A DNA stretch of 53,713 nt, taken from contig NVWL01000054.1 in the NCBI GenBank assembly GCA_002733645.1, positions 1-53,713 of the forward strand, read 5' to 3'. Source of the stretch: Oceanobacter sp. (GTDB taxonomy: Bacteria > Pseudomonadota > Gammaproteobacteria > Pseudomonadales > Oceanobacteraceae). The notes under the pieces were generated by a model. That model searched no databases and was not told the origin of the DNA. It was given only the letters and a program-made list of their open reading frames with translations. Position numbers and translations under genes: made by a program. Shown here in pieces: positions 44,448 to 52,955 of the stretch (position 1 is the stretch's first letter; every line of letters starts with the position of its first letter).

Positions 44448-45217
44448 CAGGAGAGCAGAAAGCCACCATCAACTGGAATAGCGGTTCCGTTCAGATAGTC
44501 CGCTTGGTCGGAGCAGAGCAATGGGACGATATTGCCGATATCTTCTGGCTGGCCGAAACGGCCTTGCGGAATACGGTCCAAGAACCAGGCCTTGCCTTCC
44601 TCATCGACATCACCGCCTTTGTCTTTATCGGTGAGAGCCGTCTCAATATAGCCGGGACAAATAGCCAGACACCGTATGCCTTCACCGGCATGATTTAGGG
44701 CGACCTGCTTGGTCAGACCTATGACACCGTGTTTGGCAGCAGTATACTCGATACTGCTCCCAGCCAAAGGGCCAAGGCCGCATACGGATGAGGTGTTGAT
44801 GATCACACCGCCGCCACTTTTAACCATAGCGGGGAGTTGATATTTGATGCAGTAGAAAACGCTGTTCAGGTCAACGTTCACGACCTTGAGCCAATCCTCA
44901 ACTTGGATTTCTCCGACCGGTCGATGCATGCCTCCGATACCTGCGTTGTTGAAGGCAAAATCCAACCGGCCAAATTTCTCCAAAGCAAGGTCAACAAGCG
45001 CTTCACAATTTTCTGGCCTAGAAATATCGGTAGCCAGCGCTGTTGCTTTAACGCCAGCACTGCGCAGTTCTTCGGCCACTGTTTCGACGCTATCAAGTAA
45101 ATCTGACACAATGATATTCGCGCCAGCTTCCGCAAATGAGCGGGCAGCGGCAGCGCCAATGCCCTGCGCCGCTCCTGTGATGATCACTGTTTTGCCTTCA
45201 AAATCTATACTGGTCAT
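44447..45217 (-). CDS. SDR family oxidoreductase
   Basis: This 256-residue classical SDR has TGAAQGIG (about 13-20), DISRPENC, FAFNNAGIGG, catalytic IINTSSVCG and YTAAK, and C-terminal PVDGGFLLS. Its TGA overlaps the transporter ATG by one base and its start lies 3 bp after the EthD gene. Together with the other SDR and the hydroxyacid flavoprotein it gives the operon three oxidation steps. Confidence 0.9.
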   Translation of the reverse strand: MTSIDFEGKTVIITGAAQGIGAAAARSFAEAGANIIVSDLLDSVETVAEELRSAGVKATALATDISRPENCEALVDLALEKFGRLDFAFNNAGIGGMHRPVGEIQVEDWLKVVNVDLNSVFYCIKYQLPAMVKSGGGVIINTSSVCGLGPLAGSSIEYTAAKHGVIGLTKQVALNHAGEGIRCLAICPGYIETALTDKDKGGDVDEEGKAWFLDRIPQGRFGQPEDIGNIVPLLCSDQADYLNGTAIPVDGGFLLS

Positions 45218-45220
45218 AAC

Positions 45221-46081
45221 TCAACAATCCGGTCCGGGTGGCACTGGCAGAGGCATCGTATAGATATCCTTATCGATCACGAAATTCTCTTTGCCAACGA
45301 CAAAATAGCTCTTTGATGGATCAGAAAATGAGACGATATCCGCTTTGAATAGTGGAAATAATTCCTGTCGTCTGGGGTTCTCTCCGGAACGCTCAAAATC
45401 TTCCATCGAACTCCAGACTTCTGCATGTCCGAAATGATTTGGACGCGCGCGCATATTACGATCATTGCGCATCGCTGCGATAATAGCGTTCTCATCTTTG
45501 AACAGATGCCGCGTGCTCTCAGCTTCTATTGCATGGACCTGAAAGTAACGAATGTTAGGAGAATAGTAGGAATTTTCGTGAGTCAATCCACAATGAACTG
45601 CGATCCATTGTCTTTGAATCTCTTCGATGGAGAGATGCGGCAAACCTGGCGGAAAATAGATTCCCTTCATGATCTCGGAATCTTTGGTCGCTTCAACTTT
45701 TCCACGCGGATTAATAACGGGATGATTGATCCCGAAAGAAATCATTGACCGGCCCGTATCTATGAACTGCTTTTCGTCTTCCAGAATTTCAGACCACGCG
45801 GCCTGTCCTTCTTTAGTTTCAAGCGCTTTCGCTAGAACCGCCGCTTCAGCCCAATAGGCATTGGAAACGCCATCATATGCTTCTCCACCGACATCGTAAT
45901 TTTCCTTATAGGCAACGGCGATCGGATCATCGGGCATATCGGCGACCTGAATCAGTCGTCTCAAGCCAAGAATATCGGCATGTTTTTTCCAAATTTCTGC
46001 ATGGCTTCCGTGCCAACGTTCTTGAAATTCATCAACCGAAAGGTCCGGCTTTCTCCGCACGTAGTAATCAAGTCGGATCAT
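45221..46081 (-). CDS. EthD-domain protein, tandem
   Basis: This is a 286-residue protein with two EthD-like (ferredoxin-fold, dimeric alpha/beta barrel) halves. The first is MIRLDYYVRRKPDLSVDEFQERW-HGSHAEIW; the second starts near ATKDSEIMKGIYFPPGLPHLS. EthD-type domains include hydratases, monooxygenases and helper proteins in ether and aromatic degradation. The ATG at 46081 follows AGGGGA; the frame upstream is not homologous and overlaps a decayed membrane gene. The exact role is unknown. Confidence 0.75.
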   Translation of the reverse strand: MIRLDYYVRRKPDLSVDEFQERWHGSHAEIWKKHADILGLRRLIQVADMPDDPIAVAYKENYDVGGEAYDGVSNAYWAEAAVLAKALETKEGQAAWSEILEDEKQFIDTGRSMISFGINHPVINPRGKVEATKDSEIMKGIYFPPGLPHLSIEEIQRQWIAVHCGLTHENSYYSPNIRYFQVHAIEAESTRHLFKDENAIIAAMRNDRNMRARPNHFGHAEVWSSMEDFERSGENPRRQELFPLFKADIVSFSDPSKSYFVVGKENFVIDKDIYTMPLPVPPGPDC

Positions 46082-46082
46082 T

Positions 46083-46242
46083 TCATTCCCCTGCGATGAT
46101 AAACATAGTCCCGACCAATGCGACAACAGCGCCGTCTCAATCGTCAATTGGCCCCAAAAAAACTGACACAGAGATCGCTAGACCACAGGTCATTGAAACC
46201 GGTTTATCGGTCTGCGGCGAATAATAGTGACAGAATAGACAT
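46083..46242 (-). pseudogene. Decayed small two-TM membrane protein gene
   Basis: This 160-bp gap fits exactly between two operon genes (3 bp after the dipeptidase stop, 1 bp before the EthD start). It begins ATG-TCT-ATT-CTG (MSILSLLFAAD); after one extra base the other frame continues as DKPVSMTCGLAISVSVFLGP, then an in-frame TGA, then DGAVVALVGTMFIIAGE and a stop. Joined, this is a roughly 53-residue protein with two hydrophobic helices. One frameshift and one TGA (where TGG would give Trp) break it. Sequencing error is possible. Confidence 0.45.
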
Positions 46243-46245
46243 GAG

Positions 46246-47313
46246 TTACCCCCAAACCTGTTCATATATCCGCATCAGGTTGCCGCCGAGAATTTTTTTG
46301 ATGTCTTCGTCAGCATATCCATCCGACCACAATAAATCGACCAGAGCCGGATAGACTTTGGCAGATTCAGCACTGCCGCAAGGCTTTTGCTTGGCAGCAT
46401 ATTCGGTAAGGCCGCCGTCCTGATACATTTCAGGCACTGTTTTCGCCCAATCCCAAACAGGCTCCCAGCTATAGGCATCATCAGATGAAATCCCGATATG
46501 ATCAATACCAACAAGATCGCGAACATAATTGATCGCTTTCAATATGTCGGCGGGTGTCGTTTCCATTGCTCGGGGATCAACTATGAACCAGGGCAGAGTG
46601 ACGATATTGATGACACCCCCGGTCGACGCGCACATTTCGACTTCTGCATCAGTTATACTGCGATAGATGTCGCAAATGGCTATGGGTGTAGAATGGGTAT
46701 AAATGACTGGCGTATCTGGAGCGACTTTTTTGCTATACTCCATTGCGCTTAATGCAGTGGCCTCAGATGCGTGGCTCAGGTCCAGCAGAATCTGATTTTT
46801 GTGCAGGGCATCGATTACCATCTGGCCATAATATGTAACTTTGTCGGCATTTTCGACCAAACAGCCATCGCCGGCGCGAAAGCGCTCGTTATAGGCCAGA
46901 GCAACGGTACCTATTCCGGCATTTTTAACCAAGGGAGCATAGTGTTCCGGATTGTTGTTTAGCAATTCACAACCTTGAGCACAGAAAAATAATCCATGTT
47001 TTCCCTCATCATGGAATTTTCGAATATCCCCGGTATTGCGAACGATCCCGAATCGTTCTTGATCAGCATTGATGTGTTTTAGAAAATGCGCAGCTTGGTT
47101 TTGCATTGTCATAAAATCATTTTGACCATAACTAGCCGTCATACCGATAATGTCGATACCGGCATCGATCGCCCGGCTGTGATATTCTTCAAACAGTTCT
47201 TCGCGCGGCCACCCCTGGTCGACACAAGCAGCGAGTGAATCGATCGCGATGGTATCCCGGACGAAATTTTTCGCCTTCTCCGAAGCGTTGAAATATTTGC
47301 TCTCTAATCCCAT
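46246..47313 (-). CDS. M19 dipeptidase-like protein, altered metal site
   Basis: This 355-residue protein has the M19 (renal/membrane dipeptidase) TIM-barrel fold. Conserved parts are ILLDLSHAS, PVIYTHST (the two late metal histidines) and GIDHIGISSDD. Other metal ligands are not: the N-terminal DGHND motif reads IDSLAA (about 24-29), and the bridging glutamate of the IEGG motif reads AQGC (Gln113). The active site is thus unusual, perhaps mononuclear or with another chemistry. GGAG lies 8 nt before the ATG. It is the first gene of the operon. Confidence 0.75.
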   Translation of the reverse strand: MGLESKYFNASEKAKNFVRDTIAIDSLAACVDQGWPREELFEEYHSRAIDAGIDIIGMTASYGQNDFMTMQNQAAHFLKHINADQERFGIVRNTGDIRKFHDEGKHGLFFCAQGCELLNNNPEHYAPLVKNAGIGTVALAYNERFRAGDGCLVENADKVTYYGQMVIDALHKNQILLDLSHASEATALSAMEYSKKVAPDTPVIYTHSTPIAICDIYRSITDAEVEMCASTGGVINIVTLPWFIVDPRAMETTPADILKAINYVRDLVGIDHIGISSDDAYSWEPVWDWAKTVPEMYQDGGLTEYAAKQKPCGSAESAKVYPALVDLLWSDGYADEDIKKILGGNLMRIYEQVWG

Positions 47314-47404
47314 TATTCTTCTCCAGAAATTGCGTGCCAGCGTTATGCAACCAATCCGAAATTGATACTATTACTCGTGTTGAACTATTACCGGTCACTA
47401 ACAA
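47314..47404. promoter_or_regulatory. Likely promoter region of dipeptidase operon
   Basis: These 91 bp lie upstream of the minus-strand operon start, between its ATG and the decayed acyl-CoA synthetase. No clear -35/-10 pair stands out. The operon promoter is expected here by position only. Confidence 0.25.
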
Positions 47405-47740
47405 CTAATTATGGGTCAGGCGGTGATGGCACTTAAGGCCAAACTTCTCAGTAGCTTGGTCACGCGTTACCAATTTCGTCATTTTACCGGTGATTGTCAT
47501 GGAGAAATCATCCACTATCTTGACATATTTGGAGACTTTGAGATGGGAGATCTGCCTCAGACGGTGACTCTTAATATCCTCAGGGGAAGATTGGCCTCAG
47601 GCGGAAGTTAGATCCAGGCGTACACTTGTGCGCCATATTTTTTATCAGGAACCCGAAGACTTGTGCTTCCGCGATATCGGGATGGGTGTAGAGATATTCT
47701 GATCATCTCGTCGGTCTCCTTGAGTGAGTGTTAAATTCTC
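47405..47740 (-). pseudogene. Acyl-CoA synthetase C-terminal remnant
   Basis: Reading the minus strand across frames recovers the C-terminal domain of an AMP-forming acyl-CoA synthetase: EYLYTHPDIAEAQVFG, then in another frame VPDKKYGAQVYAWI, then a stop where a lysine is expected, then LPPEANLP, and finally an unbroken frame EDIKSHRLRQISHLKVSKYV-KIVDDFSMTITGKMTKLV to a TAG at 47405-47407. The order and wording match the family, including the TGK of the catalytic-lysine motif. At least three lesions exist. The N-terminal two thirds are absent. Confidence 0.7.
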
Positions 47741-47861
47741 AGGTGACTGAAACCAAACCGTTACAAGTCCAATATCTCCAAACCCGCCGCTCAAAAATCT
47801 GCCATAGTATTGCTAGACCGTTTTCGACTTCCGGGTTGTGCCGATCATATTGTTCGGATTA
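47741..47861. other. Unassigned gap before IS5 element
   Basis: About 120 bp with no gene or clear signal, ending in the TTA target duplication of the IS5 element. Confidence 0.3.
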
Positions 47862-48817
47862 GAGTCTGACCGATAATTAATACATTGGATATCATGGTTT
47901 TGCGATGCGCCGCGTCAGGAGTTGGACGGAAGCCATGAAGATCCATGTGGTTGCCGAGGCAATTGTTTGCTCGAAGTCCTTGGCGAGGCGGCGGTTGCGA
48001 TTCAGCCATGCAAAGGTGCGTTCGACAACCCATCGGCGGGGCAGGATAACGAAGCCCTTGACGTGATCGGAACGCTTGATGATCTGAAGCGTCCAGTCGC
48101 CGATTTTGGTCAGCACCTGTTTCAGCTTATTTCCCGCATAGCCGCCATCTGCGAACACATGGCGCAGCCACGGGAAGCTGTAACGGATGTCACCCAGCAC
48201 CATCGGTGCGCCATCCCGGTCTTGAATGTCGGCGCTATGGACGATGGCATGCACCAGGAAGCCGTTCGTGTCGGTGATGATGTGACGTTTGCGGCCTTTG
48301 GTCTTCTTGCCTGCATCATAGCCTCGTATCCCGCCGCTTTCGGTCGTTTTGACCGACTGACTGTCGATCACACCAGCACTAGGCGAGGCCTCACAGCCCT
48401 GCGCAATCCGTGCATCCTGTATGAGATAATGGTTTATCCGCGCCCACGTCCCATCATCGCGCCAGGCGTAAAAATAGTGCTGCACCGTAGTTGCTGGTGG
48501 AAAGCACGGCGGCATCATCCGCCAGAGCAAACCGCCGCGCAGCATATAAAATAGCGCATCGACGATGACCCATGCGGGCCACTTGCGTGGACGGCCAACA
48601 CCAGACGGCGGTGGGAAGAACGGCTCCAGCACTTCCCACTCATGATCGGTTAAATCGCTTGGCAAGCGCTGCCCAATGCGGGCATGTTGCGCGCGAGTGG
48701 TATCAGTCCACATCATCGATCCTTTGCAAAAGTTTTGTCACTTTCACAGAATCAATGACTTGGGGCAGCGTCAAGCTAAACCGCTGATACCACTCAACTT
48801 AGTTTTCGGTCAGACAC
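47862..48817 (-). mobile_element. IS5-family insertion sequence
   Basis: The terminal inverted repeats are GAGTCTGACCGATAATTAA at 47862 and its mate ending at 48817 (GTGTCTGACCGAAAACTAA read inward). The element is 956 bp with a 3-bp TTA duplication at 47859-47861 and 48818-48820. It carries a single intact transposase frame, so this copy looks recent. Confidence 0.9.
47892..48716 (-). CDS. IS5-family transposase
   Basis: This is a single-frame, 274-residue DDE transposase. The N-terminal DUF4096-type segment is LTDHEWEVLEPFFPPPSGVGRPRKW. The catalytic residues are in GVIDSQSVKTTE (Asp), HVFADGGYAG (Asp) and WVVERTFAWLNRNRRLAKD (Glu, YREK-like motif). Length and motifs are complete. Confidence 0.95.
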   Translation of the reverse strand: MMWTDTTRAQHARIGQRLPSDLTDHEWEVLEPFFPPPSGVGRPRKWPAWVIVDALFYMLRGGLLWRMMPPCFPPATTVQHYFYAWRDDGTWARINHYLIQDARIAQGCEASPSAGVIDSQSVKTTESGGIRGYDAGKKTKGRKRHIITDTNGFLVHAIVHSADIQDRDGAPMVLGDIRYSFPWLRHVFADGGYAGNKLKQVLTKIGDWTLQIIKRSDHVKGFVILPRRWVVERTFAWLNRNRRLAKDFEQTIASATTWIFMASVQLLTRRIAKP

Positions 48818-48865
48818 TTAGACCACGTCGGAGATCTTGTCGACCTTGCAACCGAGCAGGACATC

Positions 48866-48903
48866 ATCATTAGGTCATTGCACAATCATTAGGTCATTGC
48901 ACA
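48866..48903. repeat. Perfect 19-bp tandem repeat upstream of araC-type gene
   Basis: ATCATTAGGTCATTGCACA occurs twice in direct tandem (48866-48884 and 48885-48903). It ends 59 bp before the AraC-family ATG. Directly repeated sites are the usual operator form for AraC regulators, so this may be an autoregulatory site; a slippage duplication is the alternative. Confidence 0.5.
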
Positions 48904-48962
48904 GATTCTAGAAACCTGACTATAACGGCAATTTTGGGAATAGTGTCGAAAATTGTCATGAT

Positions 48963-49973
48963 ATGAGAAATAGCAGTTTTTTCGGAAATCTGGCTACTGT
49001 TCGCCAAACGTTGGAAGCATCCGGGATTGATGCTGACCAGGTAATTCGTGACGCGGGCATTGATATCAGCCTATATAACCGCCCAAGCCAGAGGGTGCCC
49101 GCGGAACTTATGGACCGCTTTTTGGCTCTGGCAATCGAGCGTTCTGGTGATGCTACTTTTGCGCTTTCTTGTGTCAATTTACTTAACCCCGCCAGCTATC
49201 ACGCGCTTGGAGTAGGGCTTTTATACAGCAGTACACTACGCGCTTTTTTTGAACGGTTCGCGCGCTTTTTCTCTCTGATCACAACTCTATATGAGGTTAA
49301 TTTCACCGAGGATGCGAACGGGGCATGTTTTTCTTGGCAACCATTGGTTAAACTCAGCCCAACCACGTTGGAGTTTGATTCCGATGCATTTACCGCGCTG
49401 GTACTTAAATATATTCGCTATGCAATTGCACCAGACTACAAACCTAACAAGGTAAGCCTTTCCCGAGCAAGCTCTGCAGATTGCCATGCCGCGTATGACG
49501 AGTACTTTGACTGTGAGATAGAGTATGGAGCAAAACGGACCGGCATCTATGTGCCAAAAAATGATCTTGATATTCGTCTTCCGGCTTCCAACCGTGATCT
49601 TGCACGCCACAATGACAAAGTCGTTGTCGAATTTCTCGAACGAACAGCTAAGGTCGATCTTCCTGCTCGCGTTTACTCGAAGCTAATTGAAATGCTACCC
49701 TCCGGCGAATGCAGCAGGACTAGTGTGGCGTCGTCGCTCAATATGAGCGCAAGTGCGTTTCACGAGAAATTGAAAAACGCCGGTACAAGTTATCAGGATC
49801 TTCTAGATGAAACGCGGTGCGAACTGGCTGAGAGTTATATTGAACGCAAAGAGATCTCGATTACCGAGATTGCCTATCTGCTCGGGTTTACCGACAGCAG
49901 CAATTTCTCACGGGCTTTTAAGCGTTGGAATGGTTTGTCACCTCGCGAGTTTCGAAATACTGAATCGGTATAG
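48963..49973 (+). CDS. AraC-family regulator with arabinose-binding-type domain
   Basis: This is a 336-residue regulator. The N-terminal two thirds form the Arabinose_bd-type domain (SQRVPAELMDRFLALAIE; NPASYHALGVGLLYSSTLRAF), as in OruR/ArgR-type regulators. The C-terminal double HTH is at about 235-330 (SRTSVASSLNMSASAFHEKL; ISITEIAYLLGFTDSSNFSR-AFKRWNGLSPREFR). It lies between the dipeptidase operon and the DAO/saccharopine-type genes and may control either or both. Confidence 0.9.
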   Translation: MRNSSFFGNLATVRQTLEASGIDADQVIRDAGIDISLYNRPSQRVPAELMDRFLALAIERSGDATFALSCVNLLNPASYHALGVGLLYSSTLRAFFERFARFFSLITTLYEVNFTEDANGACFSWQPLVKLSPTTLEFDSDAFTALVLKYIRYAIAPDYKPNKVSLSRASSADCHAAYDEYFDCEIEYGAKRTGIYVPKNDLDIRLPASNRDLARHNDKVVVEFLERTAKVDLPARVYSKLIEMLPSGECSRTSVASSLNMSASAFHEKLKNAGTSYQDLLDETRCELAESYIERKEISITEIAYLLGFTDSSNFSRAFKRWNGLSPREFRNTESV

Positions 49974-50039
49974 GACGCCGTCTTAGCCTCTACGAATTCA
50001 GCAGTTTTGTATTTTGTCCGAAAAAGGAAAATTGCCCCT

Positions 50040-50177
50040 ATGGCAAGTAGAGACAGTTCTAGTATCATATTATTTTTCGTAGGGTTTCCAGCGTTGTTTT
50101 TAGCGGCATGCACGACCACTGGGGGAGCGGGGCTGTCCAAAATGACCCGAGGCATGATCTGTTCGCCTTCTGCCTAG
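50040..50177 (+). CDS. Possible small lipoprotein (45 residues)
   Basis: This short frame begins MASRDSSS and is followed by a hydrophobic stretch ending in the lipobox LAAC (Cys24: FPALFLAACTTTGG). It would give a mature lipopeptide of about 22 residues. AAGGAAA lies about 10 nt upstream. It fits the pattern of small entericidin-like lipoproteins but matches no named family. It lies between the AraC gene and the convergent flavoprotein gene. Confidence 0.35.
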   Translation: MASRDSSSIILFFVGFPALFLAACTTTGGAGLSKMTRGMICSPSA

Positions 50178-50211
50178 TGATGCAATCTGGACACACTGGG
50201 TGTCAATACGC

Positions 50212-51540
50212 TTATATAGCGGGCCCGGGCATCATTTTTGAACCATCGGTGAAACGCGAAAACCGAAAACGGGACAGATCATGCATCGGGTCATTGCCCA
50301 ATATCAAGTCAGCCATTACACGGCCTGCACCGGGACCAATGCCAAAGCCATGACCGCTAAATCCTGTTGCAACAAACAGCCCCGGGCAAGAATTGATTTT
50401 GTCCATGACAGGTACCACATCGGGCGTAACATCGATCATACCCGACCAGCTTTGCGCGAATTCTATTCCAGCTAGTAAAGGTAAACGCTTTCCAAGGTTT
50501 TTCTTCATATCCCGCACCGCATTTGATGATGGATCGGGGTTAAGAACCCTGCATCGCTCAAAGGGAGATTCTGAATCCGCTCCCCATTTTTTAATCAGAA
50601 TGGGTTGCTGGGTCCGGTCTCGCCCCAGTTTCACACGGATATCACTCGCGCTGCGGAGGGATGGGATAAATTTGGTGAGATACCGGAAGCTGTTTGCGCC
50701 AATAGTGTGAACGGTCATAGCGCTTGCGACGGTATAGCCTTTATCCTGCCGCCTACGGATAAAGATATCACCCAGTCCAGCCGCGCCTTCATAAACGCTG
50801 GGAGCCGCAACTGTTCTGGCGACTGTTCCCTGCACAACTAGCTGCGGAAGTAATATGTCCATATTGGAAAGAAACATGTTCGACCACGCCCCTGCCGCAC
50901 ACAAAACCGCATCAGTTTTGACGTAACCTGCTTCCGTCGCAACGCCACAGACTTTCCCAGCCTGAACATCTATAGTTCGGACAGCACAATTTTCCTTGAT
51001 GGTACCCCCCTTTTGCCGGATGGCTCTTGCTATCGCGGGGACCGCTTTGAAAGGTTCCGCCCTACCATCACTGGGAGTGATCATGCCTCCGCGCCAATTA
51101 CCAGTCGCACCATTAATATGGTCAGTGGCTTCTGCCGAGGTGAGAAGTTTGGTGTCCAGTTGATGAGTTTTGGCAATCTCTAGCCACTCTTCATACCCGG
51201 CCATTTCTGGTTCGCTATCGGCCAGGGCCAAAACGCCTTGCCGCGCGAAGCCCAACTCAGGACCAAGCTCTTTAGATAGTTCATCCCAGCGGCTTACGCT
51301 CTCAATTGCAATTGGTACTTCATCTGCATCGCGGCCGGTTACCCGGACCCAACCCCAGTTTCGGCTGGATTGCTCGCCTGCGACCCGGCCTTTTTCACAA
51401 ACGAGAACTGATTTTCCTTTTTGAAGCAAATACCAAGCCGTTGATATACCGATTATCCCGGCACCAATAATCACCACGTCAACTGCGTCCGGCAAATCAT
51501 CATTGAATGTCACCGGTGATTTGTCGTGAAACAGAAACAT
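50212..51540 (-). CDS. DAO-family FAD-dependent oxidoreductase
   Basis: This 442-residue flavoprotein of the D-amino-acid-oxidase/glycine-oxidase family has the dinucleotide fold VDVVIIGAGIIGISTAWYLL (about 20-39), the following acidic VLVCEKG, and the C-terminal FAD contact GLFVATGFSGHGFGIGPGAGR. The start at 51540 follows AGGGAAA; the upstream in-frame extension lacks homology. Such enzymes oxidise secondary or tertiary amines and amino acids to imines, releasing the amine and hydrogen peroxide or reduced carrier. In this element it would deaminate an amino-acid-like compound. Confidence 0.85.
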   Translation of the reverse strand: MFLFHDKSPVTFNDDLPDAVDVVIIGAGIIGISTAWYLLQKGKSVLVCEKGRVAGEQSSRNWGWVRVTGRDADEVPIAIESVSRWDELSKELGPELGFARQGVLALADSEPEMAGYEEWLEIAKTHQLDTKLLTSAEATDHINGATGNWRGGMITPSDGRAEPFKAVPAIARAIRQKGGTIKENCAVRTIDVQAGKVCGVATEAGYVKTDAVLCAAGAWSNMFLSNMDILLPQLVVQGTVARTVAAPSVYEGAAGLGDIFIRRRQDKGYTVASAMTVHTIGANSFRYLTKFIPSLRSASDIRVKLGRDRTQQPILIKKWGADSESPFERCRVLNPDPSSNAVRDMKKNLGKRLPLLAGIEFAQSWSGMIDVTPDVVPVMDKINSCPGLFVATGFSGHGFGIGPGAGRVMADLILGNDPMHDLSRFRFSRFTDGSKMMPGPAI

Positions 51541-51804
51541 GGTATTTCCCTGTAAGCGGGCGTCGCTCGCGACAGCCGTTCGTTGCACCAGCCTTTAGTT
51601 GGTGAGCAGAGTTGTGTTTAACGCACCAATACCGGACGACAAGTCATCAACGCTAGATTCGTATCAAAAGACGAACGATACGTTTCATTTGACCGCAAAT
51701 TCAGCGCTTCGGACAAGTAAACAAAGGCCGATTGTGAGACATTTAAAATCACATAATTGTGTTGGGACACCAAAACCAATCGATATCACAGGTAGGAGAG
51801 TAGA
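51541..51804. promoter_or_regulatory. Divergent promoter region
   Basis: This is a 264-bp gap between the divergent flavoprotein gene and the saccharopine-dehydrogenase-like gene. It should hold both promoters. AGGAGAG lies just before ATG 51805. No gene or repeat is obvious. Confidence 0.35.
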
Positions 51805-52929
51805 ATGAGCAGCAAGGGCAAAAAGCCAGTCGTCGTATATGGGGCAAGCGGATACACCGGACGGCTCGTTTGTGAATTTTTGCGGCAATATCAGATTCCC
51901 TTCATAGCCGCTGGCCGGGACGGCAAGCGCGTTCAAGAGGTGATGGATAAGCTACCGGGCATTGAAACTGCTGATTATGAAGTTGCCGAAGTGAGTAATG
52001 AAACCGATGATCTGGCGAAACTTTTTAAAGGCGCAAAGGTAGTTTGTAACATTGTCGGTCCTTTTGAACGCTTCGGCGAGCCTGTAGTTCAAGCCGCTCT
52101 GGAGGCTGGCGTCCACTACATAGACACCACCGGCGAACCCGCATTCCTCGAAATGGTCAAAGACAAATATGGGGCGAAATTTGCTGACAAAGGGCTGCTG
52201 CTCGCACCTTGCACAGCATATATGTACACTCCCGCTGAAATTTGCGCGCGCATTTGTCTTGAAGATGGCGACATTGATACGTTGGAGGTTGTTACTGCAG
52301 GAGGGTTTGTTCCTACATTTGCGTCAACTCAATCAATTTACAGTCTGTTTAGCCATGATGCGAAATACCTGAAAAATAATGTTCTAGAAGCTTGGGTGCC
52401 TGGCAAAGGCTATGAAGTTTATGTTCCGGGGTTTGCGGTCAATCAACTCGTACACCCATGGGCAGGTGGCAATCTGCCCCATGTCTTCAAAGAACACCCG
52501 ACCGTTCATACCGTTCGCCAGTTCAGCGGAAATACCGACCGAGATTTGATGGAAGGCGTTATTGCCATGCAGCAACAATTTGAAGAGGAAGTGAGGTCCA
52601 TTAAATCGGAATCAAAGCGCAAAGCAACGCTTGATGCGATGGTTGATGCGGTCGAGTCTTTCATGCCGCCTCGGGAGCTTACACTGGTAAACCGCAGTTG
52701 TGATATCGCGACCGGAACCGGATCGGCCGGTGGGCGTAAGGTGGTAATTCAAAGCACGTCCCCTTACACCCAAACCGGTGTCATTCAAGCGGCGACTGTG
52801 AATATGCTTCTCGCGCAGCCGCCAGCTAAAGTGGGTTTTGCCACAGCCTGTGAGGCTGTTGGCCATCACTATCTTCTTGGCCAATTGAAATCCTTCTTCC
52901 CATTGAAGCTGACCATAACCGACGTTTAG
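51805..52929 (+). CDS. Saccharopine-dehydrogenase-like NAD(P) protein
   Basis: This 374-residue protein has an N-terminal Rossmann fold with PVVVYGASGYTGRLVCEFL (about 8-26), NIVGPFERFGEPVVQAALEAGVHYIDTTGEP (about 84-114) as in the saccharopine dehydrogenase/trans-acting enoyl reductase family, and a C-terminal extension with tandem histidines (EAVGHHYL). Family members reduce imines or enoyl groups or act as helper reductases. It lies 26 bp before the acyl-CoA synthetase gene and is probably co-transcribed with it. Confidence 0.8.
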   Translation: MSSKGKKPVVVYGASGYTGRLVCEFLRQYQIPFIAAGRDGKRVQEVMDKLPGIETADYEVAEVSNETDDLAKLFKGAKVVCNIVGPFERFGEPVVQAALEAGVHYIDTTGEPAFLEMVKDKYGAKFADKGLLLAPCTAYMYTPAEICARICLEDGDIDTLEVVTAGGFVPTFASTQSIYSLFSHDAKYLKNNVLEAWVPGKGYEVYVPGFAVNQLVHPWAGGNLPHVFKEHPTVHTVRQFSGNTDRDLMEGVIAMQQQFEEEVRSIKSESKRKATLDAMVDAVESFMPPRELTLVNRSCDIATGTGSAGGRKVVIQSTSPYTQTGVIQAATVNMLLAQPPAKVGFATACEAVGHHYLLGQLKSFFPLKLTITDV

Positions 52930-52955
52930 CGCCTCCAGTTCGGGATTTTGATTTT

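Noticed and set aside
47411-47611. 66-residue plus-strand ORF
   Set aside because: It lies antisense to the decayed acyl-CoA synthetase, whose ordered motifs explain the open frame.
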